Below, piece after piece: positions 1 to 9,132 of a stretch of DNA of 64,000 nt. The translations under genes were made by a program, and so were the position numbers. The DNA is from Bartonella birtlesii IBS 325 (lineage in GTDB: Bacteria > Pseudomonadota > Alphaproteobacteria > Rhizobiales > Rhizobiaceae), in the NCBI RefSeq assembly GCF_000273375.1, contig NZ_CM001557.1:319793-383792 (forward strand), in the 5' to 3' direction. Each line of letters opens with the position of its first letter. The stretch's first letter is position 1. Below the pieces are notes generated by a model, which saw only the letters and a program-made list of their open reading frames with translations, had not been told where the DNA came from and made no database searches.

Positions 1-468
1 TCGATCAGAAATATGGGTTCCAGCAACCACACGGCACTCAACCAAATGGCCATCACACAGCTGTGCACGTAGTTCCAACTTTCCATCATCGATCAACAGC
101 CGATCTCCTGGTTTCACAGCCGCTAACACATCCTTATGGGGAAAATAAACCCGCTGAGCATCACCTGGCACATCACGATCATCCAAGGTAAAGCTTTGAC
201 CAATATGCAAATCCTCTTGCCCTTTAGCAAAATGCCCAATACGCAATTTTGGTCCTTGTAAATCCACCAAGATACCGATGGGGCGTTGAACGATTTTTTC
301 AACCTCCCGTATATGCGCGATCACATCCCTCATTGTTTCACAGTCGGTATGGCTCATATTCAAACGAAAAACATCTGCCCCTGCTCTAAACAGCTTTTCA
401 ATCATCTCAAGGGAAAAAGAAGAAGGACCAAGAGTAGCAATAATTTTTACTTTACGGGCACGCTTCAA
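1..468 (-). CDS. pyk: Pyruvate kinase, N-terminal part (runs off left edge)
   Basis: Only the first 156 codons are present; the rest lies left of the window. The reverse strand reads KIIATLGPSS near the start, then RLNMSHTD, GILVDLQGPKLRIG and LLIDDGKLELR. These are the conserved N-terminal barrel and the start of the B domain of pyruvate kinase, which makes pyruvate and ATP from phosphoenolpyruvate and ADP in the last step of glycolysis. The start is taken as TTG at 468. The nearby ATG runs into a stop after three codons, whereas AAGGA lies seven bases ahead of the TTG. The TTG overlaps the TGA stop of the upstream DUF1036 gene (TTGA), so the two are probably cotranscribed and translationally coupled. 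Identity is confident; the start is inferred. Confidence 0.93.
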   Translation of the reverse strand, partial: MKRARKVKIIATLGPSSFSLEMIEKLFRAGADVFRLNMSHTDCETMRDVIAHIREVEKIVQRPIGILVDLQGPKLRIGHFAKGQEDLHIGQSFTLDDRDVPGDAQRVYFPHKDVLAAVKPGDRLLIDDGKLELRAQLCDGHLVECRVVAGTHISDR

Positions 469-959
469 GGTTGCATCCTTCCTGAAAGAGTAGGAGTATT
501 GACAACCGAATCATCCAACAAAGACTCCTCGGTTAACTGCACCATCCAGCTGCTTTGATTACCGGTATCAATTTCCTTAAACTCAGCCTTTTGATAACCT
601 CGAGGAAAACAATCATGAACCCCTTGAATAATAAATTGGCTATCTTGTACACACATGGTTACAGAACCCGACCAATTACTTTTTTTCTGTGCAGCTTCTG
701 CATAAAAATAATAAAACCGTGAAAAAAGCGGTCCTTCAATTAAAGTCTTACACCCTGTCTCTGGGACCACCCACCATCCTTCACTCACCCAGCCTGAAAG
801 CGTGCGATAGCCAAGGGCAACACCAACGGACTGTTGGGTGCTATTACAAACTCTAAAATCAGCTTTCGCCAAAACAGCAAATGAGCACGACAGCAAAATG
901 CTCACGAAAAAAACCTTCAGTTTCTTCTTTCCTTCCCATTTTTGTTTTTTAACAACCAC
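465..959 (-). CDS. DUF1036 family exported protein
   Basis: A small secreted protein with a hydrophobic N-terminal segment (VFFVSILLSCSFAVLAKA), consistent with a signal peptide cleaved near ALAKA, followed by DFRVCNSTQQSVGVALGYR, the usual opening of DUF1036 domains. Several Cys and Trp residues follow, as in that family. Function is not known. It sits directly upstream of pyk and its stop overlaps the pyk start. I chose GTG at 959 because GGAGG lies just upstream; an ATG at 998 in the same frame would add 13 residues and would place that Shine-Dalgarno sequence inside the gene. Family call is confident; the start is less so. Confidence 0.8.
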   Translation of the reverse strand: MVVKKQKWEGKKKLKVFFVSILLSCSFAVLAKADFRVCNSTQQSVGVALGYRTLSGWVSEGWWVVPETGCKTLIEGPLFSRFYYFYAEAAQKKSNWSGSVTMCVQDSQFIIQGVHDCFPRGYQKAEFKEIDTGNQSSWMVQLTEESLLDDSVVNTPTLSGRMQP

Positions 960-1227
960 AAGACCTCCTTTATCATGCAAGTGATTAAAACAAAGCACAC
1001 AGCCCTTTTCTTTTTTAAAAACCTTTCAATTTATAGAGGTATTTTTTATCCTTTTTTACTTCTAGTGTCTTTTTATCAATGCATATATTTCAAAATTTTA
1101 CAAAATATTTAAAGTCAATTTGTAAAAAAACAGTACAGCTTGATTGACCGGGTGTTTTTCAAGCTTTTCCAACAAAAATTTATCACTGAAAAAAACAACT
1201 TGTATATAAAGTCCGGAGAAAAATGCA

Positions 1228-1485
1228 ATGAACACAGTAACTGATGAAACACATGCTATATCGGTAAACCAATTGCGTGCTTTTATCGAACGTATTGAAC
1301 GATTAGAAGAAGAGAAAAAAACCATTTCTGAGGATATTAAAGAAGTCTATGCCGAACTTAAGAGCTCTGGTTTTGATGGTAAAGCTGTTCGGAGCATTAT
1401 ACGGTTACGCAAAAAAGAAGAACATAAACGCATGGAAGAAGAAGCCATCATCCAGCTTTATAAAGAAGCACTTGGTATGAGTTAG
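1228..1485 (+). CDS. gapR: GapR family nucleoid-associated protein (DUF2312)
   Basis: An 85-residue protein beginning [19 protein letters not shown] and continuing with the charged coiled-coil stretch [19 protein letters not shown] and the block [17 protein letters not shown]. These are hallmarks of the DUF2312/UPF0335 family. In Caulobacter the family member GapR binds AT-rich, overtwisted DNA ahead of replication and transcription forks. The length fits the family. A GGAG sequence lies about ten bases ahead of the ATG. The role in this organism is inferred from the family. It stands alone between the DUF1036 gene on the other strand and a 460-base gap. Confidence 0.92.
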   Translation: MNTVTDETHAISVNQLRAFIERIERLEEEKKTISEDIKEVYAELKSSGFDGKAVRSIIRLRKKEEHKRMEEEAIIQLYKEALGMS

Positions 1486-1539
1486 CAGATAAATTTTTGC
1501 TAAAGATGAGCAATGCATATCATTTGTGACAAAAATAGA

Positions 1540-1610
1540 GGCAACATGTTGCATTAAGGGCGAATATGCCTCCATGCAAAATAAAGCGCATAGAATGCCC
1601 TCATGTTGCC
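1540..1610. repeat. Long imperfect hairpin in the 461-base gap after gapR
   Basis: The gap 1486-1946 holds no convincing gene. Within it, GGCAACATG (1540-1548) pairs with CATGTTGCC (1602-1610), AGGGC (1557-1561) with GCCCT (1597-1601), and TATGC (1565-1569) with GCATA (1588-1592). Together they could fold into one long interrupted stem. It is not followed by a T-run, so a simple Rho-independent terminator is unlikely. It may be a structured RNA or a decayed element. Nothing else recognisable lies in the gap. Confidence 0.5.
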
Positions 1611-1946
1611 AATTTAGGCACTTGATTTTAAAATACTTATCTTGAAAGAAAGACCCTCAACAAATCTTAACTCATTTCATGCCAGCACTCGTAAATAGCG
1701 CCTAAATGATCTCATGAGTCCTTCTGAACAATTTTTAAATAGTCTCATGAATGCTATAATGATCTTTACGTTTAATCAAAATGCTCTCCCATTATGTATA
1801 ACTTTCCCCCTCATTCTATACCTGTAGGCAAAAGCTGCTGCCTTTATTCAAAGTTCCTTGTTAATTTCTCCACCTTTTGAAATAAATTTTCCTAAACAAA
1901 AAAAGCATGTAAAAAAACATGAAAGAGATGAGGAAAATATATTTCT

Positions 1947-2522
1947 ATGGGGAAGAAAACTATGGGAATTACAACAAAACGCACAATTTCTACCTTGATT
2001 TGTTTAGAAGATGCAGCGGAACTCTCTTCCTATTACCTGCGCAATGCGAACTATTTACGTCCCTTTGAACCAATAAAATCTGATGATTACAACGCTCTAA
2101 CAGCTTGGAAAATACGAGCAAATGCATTCGCTTGTGAGAATATTCAAGAACGAGCATATCGATATGCCGTACGATTGAAAAATGAGAGCAGAATCATCGC
2201 CGTGGTAAATTTTACAAATGTGGTTCGTGGTGTTTTTCAAGCCTGTCATCTTGGTTTTTCTCTTGATGAACAACAACAAGGTAAAGGCCTCATGTTCGAG
2301 ATTTTATCTGCTCTCATACACCATATCTTTGATGTTTACCACTTGCATAGAGTAATGGCCAATTATATGCCAGAGAATATCAAAAGCGGAAATTTATTGA
2401 AACGTCTTAATTTTGAAAAAGAAGGATACGCCAGAGATTATCTGATGATTGCCGGAAAATGGAGAGATCACATTCTCACTTCTCGAATTCATGATCCTTA
2501 TAACCCAAAAAAAACAGCATAA
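1947..2522 (+). CDS. rimJ: GNAT acetyltransferase, RimJ-like
   Basis: A 191-residue GNAT-fold protein. The acetyl-CoA binding region reads HLGFSLDEQQQGKGLMFE (Q-x-x-G-x-G type, about residues 102-119), followed by HLHRVMANYMPENIKSGNL and LLKRLNFEKEGYARDYL. This is the RimJ/RimL pattern that acetylates protein N-terminal amino groups such as on ribosomal protein S5. The substrate here is inferred. The start could be the first ATG (1947) or the second in-frame ATG at 1962; both sit behind the purine-rich GATGAGGAAAAT. It is a single gene with a 260-base gap downstream. Confidence 0.78.
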   Translation: MGKKTMGITTKRTISTLICLEDAAELSSYYLRNANYLRPFEPIKSDDYNALTAWKIRANAFACENIQERAYRYAVRLKNESRIIAVVNFTNVVRGVFQACHLGFSLDEQQQGKGLMFEILSALIHHIFDVYHLHRVMANYMPENIKSGNLLKRLNFEKEGYARDYLMIAGKWRDHILTSRIHDPYNPKKTA

Positions 2523-2768
2523 AATATCATAAGGATTTTTACCTGTTGCGGTAATATTACCACCTCTTTGTGAAGACATTTTCTACACAATCTTCTATAT
2601 CCCCGATGCATTCACTCTCTTTATACAACAATGCAAATTTGAATCATTGTTTTGTGCGCAGAGCTCTTTTTTCTCTCCAGTGCCACACATATATCTTATA
2701 AAAAATACAAAGAGAGAACGAGGGTAAAATATGACTCAAAATCTATAACAACATTCTTGCAAGAAATT

Positions 2769-2782
2769 AACGCTAAAGCGTT
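2769..2782. repeat. Short perfect hairpin immediately after uup stop codon
   Basis: AACGCT-AA-AGCGTT forms a 6-bp perfect stem directly behind the uup stop. On the uup strand it is followed by AATTTC rather than a T-run, so it is at best a weak terminator or 3'-end stabiliser. Confidence 0.35.
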
Positions 2783-2783
2783 T

Positions 2784-4649
2784 TTATGATTGCATACACT
2801 CTATATCTTCACGCAACAATTCAAGTTCTAACCATTCTTCTTCTTTGCTCATACAATTCTTTTTCTTCTCTTCTAGCATTATTGATAAACGCTCAAAATG
2901 CTCTCTATCGTTGCAATAGAGTGCAGGATCAGAGAGTTCTTGTTCAATTTTTTTGATTTCATCCTGCAAAGCAGCGATTTGTTCAGGCAATTTTTCCAAC
3001 GCATAAACCTGCTTATAAGAAAGTTTGCGCGGCTTGTTTTTCTCCTGCCGCTCCATAGAGCCATGATTTGTTGACGCGTTGGGATTTTCATTTTCCGATA
3101 CACGAGAATTTGTAGGCACTTGACGCTGTGATAATGCCTTCCCTTTGTGCCTCAACAATGCAGCTTGTTTGTTTTGTGCAATCATATCACTATAACCGCC
3201 AGCATATAAAACCCAATGGCCATCGCCTTGGGGCGCCAACATATGGGTCACAGTGCGATCTAAAAAGTCTCTGTCATGGCTCACCAACAACACTGTTCCA
3301 GCAAAATCGGCAATAAATTCCTGTAACAAATCCAATGTTTCCATATCCAAATCATTGGTCGGTTCATCAAGAATCAAAAAATTTGCCGGACGCGAAAGCA
3401 ATCGGGCAAGCATGAGTCGCGCTCTTTCTCCACCTGAGAACTCTTTGAGTGGTGTTCGTGCTTGTTCTGGTAAAAATAAAAAATCTTTCATATAAGAAAC
3501 CACATGGCGCTCTTGCCCATTGATAACGAGAGTATCACCCCGCCCCCCTGTGAGATAATGCGCTAAAGTTTCTTCTTCATTTAAAATACGTTGTTGATCA
3601 AGCAAAGCCATGGAAAGGTTATATCCATGCCTTACCGTTCCACTATCCACCGCTTCTTGCCCAATTAAAGTGGAAAGCAGTGTTGTTTTTCCAATACCAT
3701 TAGGCCCCACCAAACCAATTCGATCACCACGTTGAATCCGCAAAGAGAAATCTTTTACAACAACGTGATCACCATAAGATTTTGAAATTCGTTTTGCTTC
3801 AAGCACCAATTGACCGGAATTATGGCTTTTAGCAGCTGTCAAAAGTGCATTTCCCGGTTGCCCTGTATAGGTTTGATGCTGCTGTCTCAATTCTTTTAAC
3901 GCCCCCAAACGGCGCACATTACGTTTACGCCGTGCACTTACCCCATAGCGCAACCATTGTTCTTCGCGGGCAATCTGTCGCCCTAATTTATGTTGCTCGA
4001 GAGCTTCTTCTTGCAACACCTTATCACGCCAATTTTCAAACTCCGAAAAACGCTTCTCCAGTCTTTTTGTAACACCTCGATCAAGCCATAGCGTTGAATG
4101 GGTAACATTTTCCAAAAATCGCCGATCATGCGAAATCACCACAATCGCTGAACGTAACGAGCATAACACACCTTCCAACCATTCAATGGTTGGCAAATCA
4201 AGATGATTTGTTGGTTCATCGAGCAGAAGAATATCGGGTTTTGCAGCAATGGCGCGCAACAGAGAAAGGCGGCGCCTTTCTCCCCCAGAAAGCGTGGTTA
4301 ATTTTTCAGTTCCCACAAAGCCCAAGTTGGTACGAAGTTTGTGTATCCACGCCACATCAGGGTTATTATCCAGCCCTGCTTCCATATAAGCGTTAATATC
4401 TTCAAAACCTGCACAATCAGGATTCTGCGCAACATAACGCAGCGTGGCATGGGGGTGGCGAAAAATTTCGCCCCCACTCGGCTCACGCATTCCTGCAGCA
4501 ATTTTTAACAGCGTTGATTTTCCACAACCATTACGGCCTACCAAAGCGATACGCGCTCCCTGCTCAACCGACAAGCAAGCTTGGTTGAGCAAAGGCGTTG
4601 TTCCAAAGGTTAGGAAAACGCGGTCAAGCCGCAAGAGCGGCACCGCCAT
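2784..4649 (-). CDS. uup: ABC-F ATPase Uup
   Basis: A soluble protein with two ABC ATPase domains and no membrane segments. The first Walker A is VGRNGCGKST with signature LSGGERRRLSLLRAI and Walker B ILLLDEPTNHLD. The second has VGPNGIGKTT, FSGGERARLMLARLL and ILDEPTNDLD. A charged C-terminal coiled coil (last about 90 residues, rich in E/K/L) is typical of Uup, an ABC-F factor linked to ribosome function and to suppression of precise transposon excision. The ATG at 4649 is preferred over TTG at 4670, because it overlaps the stop of the upstream lipoprotein gene (TAATG) and begins the conserved sequence MAVPLLRLDRV. Length about 621 residues is normal for the family. Confidence 0.9.
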   Translation of the reverse strand: MAVPLLRLDRVFLTFGTTPLLNQACLSVEQGARIALVGRNGCGKSTLLKIAAGMREPSGGEIFRHPHATLRYVAQNPDCAGFEDINAYMEAGLDNNPDVAWIHKLRTNLGFVGTEKLTTLSGGERRRLSLLRAIAAKPDILLLDEPTNHLDLPTIEWLEGVLCSLRSAIVVISHDRRFLENVTHSTLWLDRGVTKRLEKRFSEFENWRDKVLQEEALEQHKLGRQIAREEQWLRYGVSARRKRNVRRLGALKELRQQHQTYTGQPGNALLTAAKSHNSGQLVLEAKRISKSYGDHVVVKDFSLRIQRGDRIGLVGPNGIGKTTLLSTLIGQEAVDSGTVRHGYNLSMALLDQQRILNEEETLAHYLTGGRGDTLVINGQERHVVSYMKDFLFLPEQARTPLKEFSGGERARLMLARLLSRPANFLILDEPTNDLDMETLDLLQEFIADFAGTVLLVSHDRDFLDRTVTHMLAPQGDGHWVLYAGGYSDMIAQNKQAALLRHKGKALSQRQVPTNSRVSENENPNASTNHGSMERQEKNKPRKLSYKQVYALEKLPEQIAALQDEIKKIEQELSDPALYCNDREHFERLSIMLEEKKKNCMSKEEEWLELELLREDIECMQS

Positions 4650-5050
4650 TAACGAACGTGGCGCGGACAAGGCGCTTGATACATCGCACCTCTTCCATCA
4701 CGGTAAGTACACAATTGCGGCGTGTGAACTTTTTGCGAACAAGGAGCTTTATAATAGCGCCCTTTATGCCCACGATAAGTGCACATTGGTGTTGACTGGT
4801 GAATAATGATTTGTCTTTCTTGTCTTTGCTGATTTACAGCAGCTCCTGTTACTGTTCCTGTCAAAGCACCCAATGCTGCACCGGTGAGTGCTGCTCCAGG
4901 AGTACCTCCTGTAAGCGCTGTTCCTGCCAAAGCACCTATTGCTGCTCCTCCCACGCCATAACGTGCAACGCGCTGATCATTTGTGGTACAAGCCACGGTG
5001 CTTAAACCAATGGCTGAAACAACTGCCACTTTCAAAAATGATTTTAACAT
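4649..5050 (-). CDS. Glycine-zipper outer-membrane lipoprotein-like protein
   Basis: About 133 residues. The N-terminus MLKSFLKVAVVSAIGLSTVAC is a lipoprotein-like signal, though the lipobox is imperfect (T at -3). It is followed by an Ala/Gly-rich helix with repeated GxxxG spacing (VGGAAIGALAGTALTGG and so on), like the glycine zippers of the 17-kDa surface antigen/SlyB group. The C-terminal half carries two similar Cys-containing segments: CTYRGHKGRYYKAPC and CTYRDGRGAMYQAPC. The ATG at 5050 is chosen because GAGAGG precedes it; an ORF extension to 5086 lacks this. It shares the TAATG overlap with uup. Precise function is unknown. Confidence 0.75.
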   Translation of the reverse strand: MLKSFLKVAVVSAIGLSTVACTTNDQRVARYGVGGAAIGALAGTALTGGTPGAALTGAALGALTGTVTGAAVNQQRQERQIIIHQSTPMCTYRGHKGRYYKAPCSQKVHTPQLCTYRDGRGAMYQAPCPRHVR

Positions 5051-5146
5051 ATAAAACCTCTCTTTATCAATACATAGATATATCATTCATGCCAGCACTT
5101 CATTACTATGTCCCCTCCTACCTTATTCAAATATACCGGAAGAGTT

Positions 5147-5782
5147 TTATAGAATAGGTACAGACACCAACAATATAGCTTTTCCAGAACCTAAATAGCA
5201 AGAAAAGGTTCCACAAATACGGTTAGAAAGTGTCAAAGAAGAACCAAAAGGCACATTTTTATCACAAATCGGCCATTTAACTCCTGAAAGTGTTAATCCT
5301 TGTAAATCAGAAAAACCGATAACACTAAACAAACACCCATCGGGTAAATCATAGGATACAATTTTTGGCAAAACCGGCCATCCTTCCTCAAAACCACTTG
5401 TCAACAACACTGTAATGCCTTTGTCGGCCATCGCCAATGCCAGTGTCATATGAGAAAGACTATGATCACTTCTTTCTCCTCCAAAAGCACCACACAAAAT
5501 AAGTTTTTTGGCGCCCTTTTGCAGAGCTCTTTCACATGCCAAAGCACTATCGGTCATATCTTTATCAGAAGGAAAAACCTCACGCGCAACATGACGATAT
5601 TGGCTTATCAATGTTTGATTCGATGAATCAAAATCTCCCAGCCACAACTCCGGCATCACATGAAGTGCAGCTGCATGACGCATTCCACCATCGGCAGCAA
5701 TCACCCGACTATTATGAATTTGAGTGAGCAAACGATCAGTGATACAAACATCTCCATTTAACAATATTGTAAATGTTGTCAT
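5147..5782 (-). CDS. thiN: Thiamine pyrophosphokinase
   Basis: A 211-residue protein with VIAADGGMRHAAAL, ELWLGDFDSS and FPSDKDMTDSALACERAL, then CGAFGGERSDHSLSH. These are the conserved aspartate-rich and GGR-D-H motifs of thiamine pyrophosphokinase, which transfers pyrophosphate from ATP to thiamine to give the cofactor thiamine diphosphate. A short beta-rich C-terminal domain follows with SLTLSNRICG, matching the thiamine-binding half. No other thiamine gene is adjacent. No clear TPP riboswitch was seen upstream. Confidence 0.9.
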   Translation of the reverse strand: MTTFTILLNGDVCITDRLLTQIHNSRVIAADGGMRHAAALHVMPELWLGDFDSSNQTLISQYRHVAREVFPSDKDMTDSALACERALQKGAKKLILCGAFGGERSDHSLSHMTLALAMADKGITVLLTSGFEEGWPVLPKIVSYDLPDGCLFSVIGFSDLQGLTLSGVKWPICDKNVPFGSSLTLSNRICGTFSCYLGSGKAILLVSVPIL

Positions 5783-5969
5783 GCTATGCCCTGCTTTCCG
5801 TAATGTTTCCCAAACATTTTTTTATAAACAAGTATTTTTTCATAAAAAAGAGCCATTTCTTGTAAACAAGAACCATGCTATAGTTGAAAGCACCCCACTC
5901 GAGGAAACTCAAAAGAATCCTTGTCAAAAAATTTCTTCTTACTTGTAAAAAACACGTACAAAAATACAA

Positions 5970-7508
5970 ATGAAATTTGCCAAAATACAGCTCAAAAACA
6001 AAGTATATAAAAATCGTCGACTCCCAATTTTTCAACGAAACTTTTGTTTCTGCAGCAAAATTTATAGAGCATCTCTCATAAGCCTCACTCTTCTCCTTTC
6101 TGCTTGTCATACGCATCTTCCCCAAAATGATATGCTTTCTTCTGATTCTTCTGGAACAATCAGACGTGCCAGCAAAGACAATATCTATGTCACATTAAGC
6201 GCTCTACAACACCCGCATATTTTGCAAAAATATGGAGGTGCCTATCATAATGCAAAACTTGAACGCCTCCTGGCAAAGATTGTACAAAAACTGGCTGCTA
6301 CCCTTTCACAAAAAGATCCTCGGCAACATTACTCTGTCACAATCTTAAACTCAGAGAATGTCAATGCATTTGCCCTCCCCAATGGTTCTATTTACATCAC
6401 CCGTGGCATGCTTGCATTAGCCAATGATTGTTCAGAAGTTGCGGCAATTTTGGCTCATGAAATAGCACATATTACTGCCAATCACGGCATTTTGCGCCTG
6501 CAAAAGCAAGCTGAATTAAAAAATACAAAACACATGCCATCACGCCTTCTCACCCATGAGGGAAACAAACTTTACAATCCCATAAAAGAGCAGCAACAAT
6601 TAGCACAATTTTCACGCAATCAGGAACTTCAAGCCGATTCCATTGCCCTAGAGATGCTCAAGCAAGCAGGATATGATCCGTTTGCCTCTCCACATTTTCT
6701 CCAATCAATGGAAGCCTATAGCATTTTTCGTCATCTCTCGGGCACAACAAATACCTCCTTAGACTTTCTAGCAAATCATCCAACCACTCCACAACGGATT
6801 CACCTTGCGAGAAAAAAAGCACGTAAAATCAGTGTAGGACACAGAGAAAAAACAGATCGTGATTCTTTTCTAAAAAGCATCGATGGCATGATCTTTGGTG
6901 GGAGTCCCCAAACAGGTTTCGTACGAGAAAATCGCTTTATCCACCCGCAATTGCGTGTAAGTTTTTCCGTTCCCCACAATTTCACAATAGAAAATTCAGC
7001 GTACACAGTTTGGGCAAGTGGACCAGAAAAAATTGCCATTCGTTTTGATTCTCTACCACGATCTTTTGAAAGGTCTGCCAATAATTATTTGAAAAGTGGT
7101 TGGATTGCAGGATTAGACGAATCATCTATCCAACCCATCACCCTGCAAGGGCTATCTGGAGCACGTGCTCGAGCAGCCAATGAACAATGGCAATTTGATG
7201 TTATTGCCATTTTACTCAACAACCATATTTTCCGTTTTTTGATTGCAGCACCACATGATTCTAAAAATTTTGCAGCAATTGCTGCACAAACAGTCCAAAG
7301 TTTTCACACCCTTTCATTCTCACAGTTAAAAAAGCTGAAACCCTTGAAAATCCGTGTGGTGCAGGTTAAACGGGGAGAAAGCGTTGCAAGCCTTGCCAAG
7401 CAAATGCAAAACACCGCACATAAAGAAAAACTCTTTCGCATTCTCAACGCTCTCTCCCCCACGCAAACCCTACGCGCAGGAACAAACGTCAAAATCATCA
7501 CAGAATAA
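5970..7508 (+). CDS. M48 family zinc metalloprotease lipoprotein (BepA/YfgC-like) with LysM-like end
   Basis: A 512-residue protein. After a basic N-terminus comes a lipoprotein signal ending LLLSACHTH (Cys about residue 46). The zinc motif HEIAH lies about residue 163 in ILAHEIAHITANH, and the third ligand region NQELQADSIALEML follows near residue 220. A second domain of unknown type spans about 300-450. The last 50 residues (VVQVKRGESVASLAKQMQN onwards) resemble a LysM peptidoglycan-binding unit. BepA-like proteases act in the periplasm in outer-membrane protein assembly or degradation; that role is inferred. No clear Shine-Dalgarno precedes the ATG, so the start is uncertain, but any true start must lie before the signal. 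Confidence 0.85.
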   Translation: MKFAKIQLKNKVYKNRRLPIFQRNFCFCSKIYRASLISLTLLLSACHTHLPQNDMLSSDSSGTIRRASKDNIYVTLSALQHPHILQKYGGAYHNAKLERLLAKIVQKLAATLSQKDPRQHYSVTILNSENVNAFALPNGSIYITRGMLALANDCSEVAAILAHEIAHITANHGILRLQKQAELKNTKHMPSRLLTHEGNKLYNPIKEQQQLAQFSRNQELQADSIALEMLKQAGYDPFASPHFLQSMEAYSIFRHLSGTTNTSLDFLANHPTTPQRIHLARKKARKISVGHREKTDRDSFLKSIDGMIFGGSPQTGFVRENRFIHPQLRVSFSVPHNFTIENSAYTVWASGPEKIAIRFDSLPRSFERSANNYLKSGWIAGLDESSIQPITLQGLSGARARAANEQWQFDVIAILLNNHIFRFLIAAPHDSKNFAAIAAQTVQSFHTLSFSQLKKLKPLKIRVVQVKRGESVASLAKQMQNTAHKEKLFRILNALSPTQTLRAGTNVKIITE

Positions 7509-7650
7509 ACGGTACAAAAGCGAGTTTTTCATCATTTTTACCCTTTTGATTCTTTCCTACCCTCTACTCTCTGAAGCATTTTTCACCCCAATCTTAATCA
7601 AGCGCCAATAACACCCCCATACACCTCATATCCCCTGCCCCCTTTAACGC

Positions 7651-8562
7651 TTATATCTCATAAGCATCTGCCGAATGAACGGTAAGGAGAGCAGAACGAA
7701 GTTTTTGTAAAGCGCGTGCTTCAATTTGGCGCACACGTTCCTTCGAGATTCCCAATTTTTCACCCAAAACTTCGAGTGTCGCTCCCTCTTCATTCAAGCG
7801 ACGAAAACGAATAATTTCAAGCTCTCGTTCATTGAGAATTTGCAAAGCATCATAAAGCCATTGTGTACGCCGTTGTCCATCAATTGTTTGCTCAATTAAA
7901 GCATCAGGAAGAGGATTTTCATCTACCAGGACATCCATTTTAGCAACAGGATTATCACTGTTTTCAGAAACAGACACACTTAAAGAATTATCAGAACTGG
8001 AAAAACGAAAATCCATCGTTTCCACATCACGCACAGACACACCAAGCTTCTCAGCGATTGTGCGAAAAATATCTTGTTTTGAAAGAGCACTATCATCTTG
8101 CACCAATTTTGCTCGCAAGCGGCGAAGATTAAAGAAAAGAGCTTTTTGCGAAGAACTGGTTCCCCCTCGAACTATAGACCAATTTCGTAAAATATAATCT
8201 TGAATAGAAGCGCGTATCCACCATGTTGCATAGGTTGAAAAACGTACCTCGCGATCAGGTTCAAAACGCGCAGCAGCTTCCAAAAGCCCCACATAACCTT
8301 CTTGTACCAGATCCCCCAATGGCATTTTGAAACGTTTAAAACGGTTCGCAATCGCAATGACCAAACGCATATGTGCCGCTGCAATTTGGTGCATAGCCTC
8401 ATCATCGCGTTTATCTTTCCACCGCAAAGCCAAATCATGCTCTTTTTGTCGTTCAAGATAAGGTGCTTGCATAGCAGAACGTATCATATCACGTCCTAAG
8501 CTTTTATCCGCGTCGCCATAATTTTTGCTGCCTTTGTAAACAGCATTTGAAAGATTACCCAT
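7651..8562 (-). CDS. rpoH: RNA polymerase sigma-32 (heat-shock) factor
   Basis: A 303-residue sigma factor. Region 2 reads HMRLVIAIANRFKRF, GDLVQEGYVGLLEAA and RFSTYATWWIRASIQDYIL. The RpoH-specific box QKALFFNLR lies just after IVRGGTSSS. Region 4 ends with LEVLGEKLGISKERVRQIE. It directs transcription of chaperone and protease genes under heat or envelope stress. Alphaproteobacteria often have more than one rpoH; this window cannot tell which copy this is. The start ATG at 8562 is preceded by an AAGGGG stretch. A 570-base gap upstream contains a strong leader hairpin (separate entry), which may matter for regulation. Confidence 0.95.
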   Translation of the reverse strand: MGNLSNAVYKGSKNYGDADKSLGRDMIRSAMQAPYLERQKEHDLALRWKDKRDDEAMHQIAAAHMRLVIAIANRFKRFKMPLGDLVQEGYVGLLEAAARFEPDREVRFSTYATWWIRASIQDYILRNWSIVRGGTSSSQKALFFNLRRLRAKLVQDDSALSKQDIFRTIAEKLGVSVRDVETMDFRFSSSDNSLSVSVSENSDNPVAKMDVLVDENPLPDALIEQTIDGQRRTQWLYDALQILNERELEIIRFRRLNEEGATLEVLGEKLGISKERVRQIEARALQKLRSALLTVHSADAYEI

Positions 8563-8633
8563 AATAACCCCTTGCGATTAAAATTATCAAAATTGATTTG
8601 GTAACGACATCACTGTTCTTTCTCAAAAAAAGA

Positions 8634-8672
8634 ACGCTAAAGTTGTTTGTTTGCACGGCACTACTTTAGCGT
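8634..8672. promoter_or_regulatory. Perfect 10-bp hairpin in the rpoH leader; gap 8563-9132
   Basis: ACGCTAAAGT (8634-8643) and ACTTTAGCGT (8663-8672) are perfect inverted repeats separated by 19 bases, about 70 bases upstream of the rpoH start. There is no T-run. It could be an operator or an RNA structure controlling rpoH. Further right, on the rpoH strand, TTGCGA and TATAAAAT-like sequences could form a promoter, but I cannot fix one. The rest of the gap to 9132 is AT-rich. GGGAGGG followed by ATG and a six-codon frame lies at about 9065-9095, and no longer coding sequence is visible. Confidence 0.5.
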
Positions 8673-9132
8673 GTAATTTTATAATCGCAATGTTTTTTTT
8701 ATTATCATCGCAAAACTTATTGTTATAAGATGATAATTTTACTTACAAAACAGCAGAGAATACCCCTATTATCGGCAAAAGATGCACGAAAAAACTTCCT
8801 TTTCATATTTTTGTGACAAAACAAAAAAGGAAAAAGATCAGAGAAAATAAATGCTGTTTTTTAACTATCAACTTACTTTTCCTTTAAATAAAAAGTTCAT
8901 TATATGCTTTTATCTTTACATTACAACCAATACGTGTAATTACCCTCTATAAAACATTACAAGGTAAATGAAAAAATAAAGAAAATATTTAAAGTTAAGA
9001 AAGCAAAAAGAAGCATCAAAAAACGACAAGAATGATTGAAGCGAACGCAACAAACGTGTTAAAGGGAGGGCATAATGACGCAATTGCAAGAATAAGCTTT
9101 TTACCAGTCTAGAACTGAGAAAGAAAATACCC

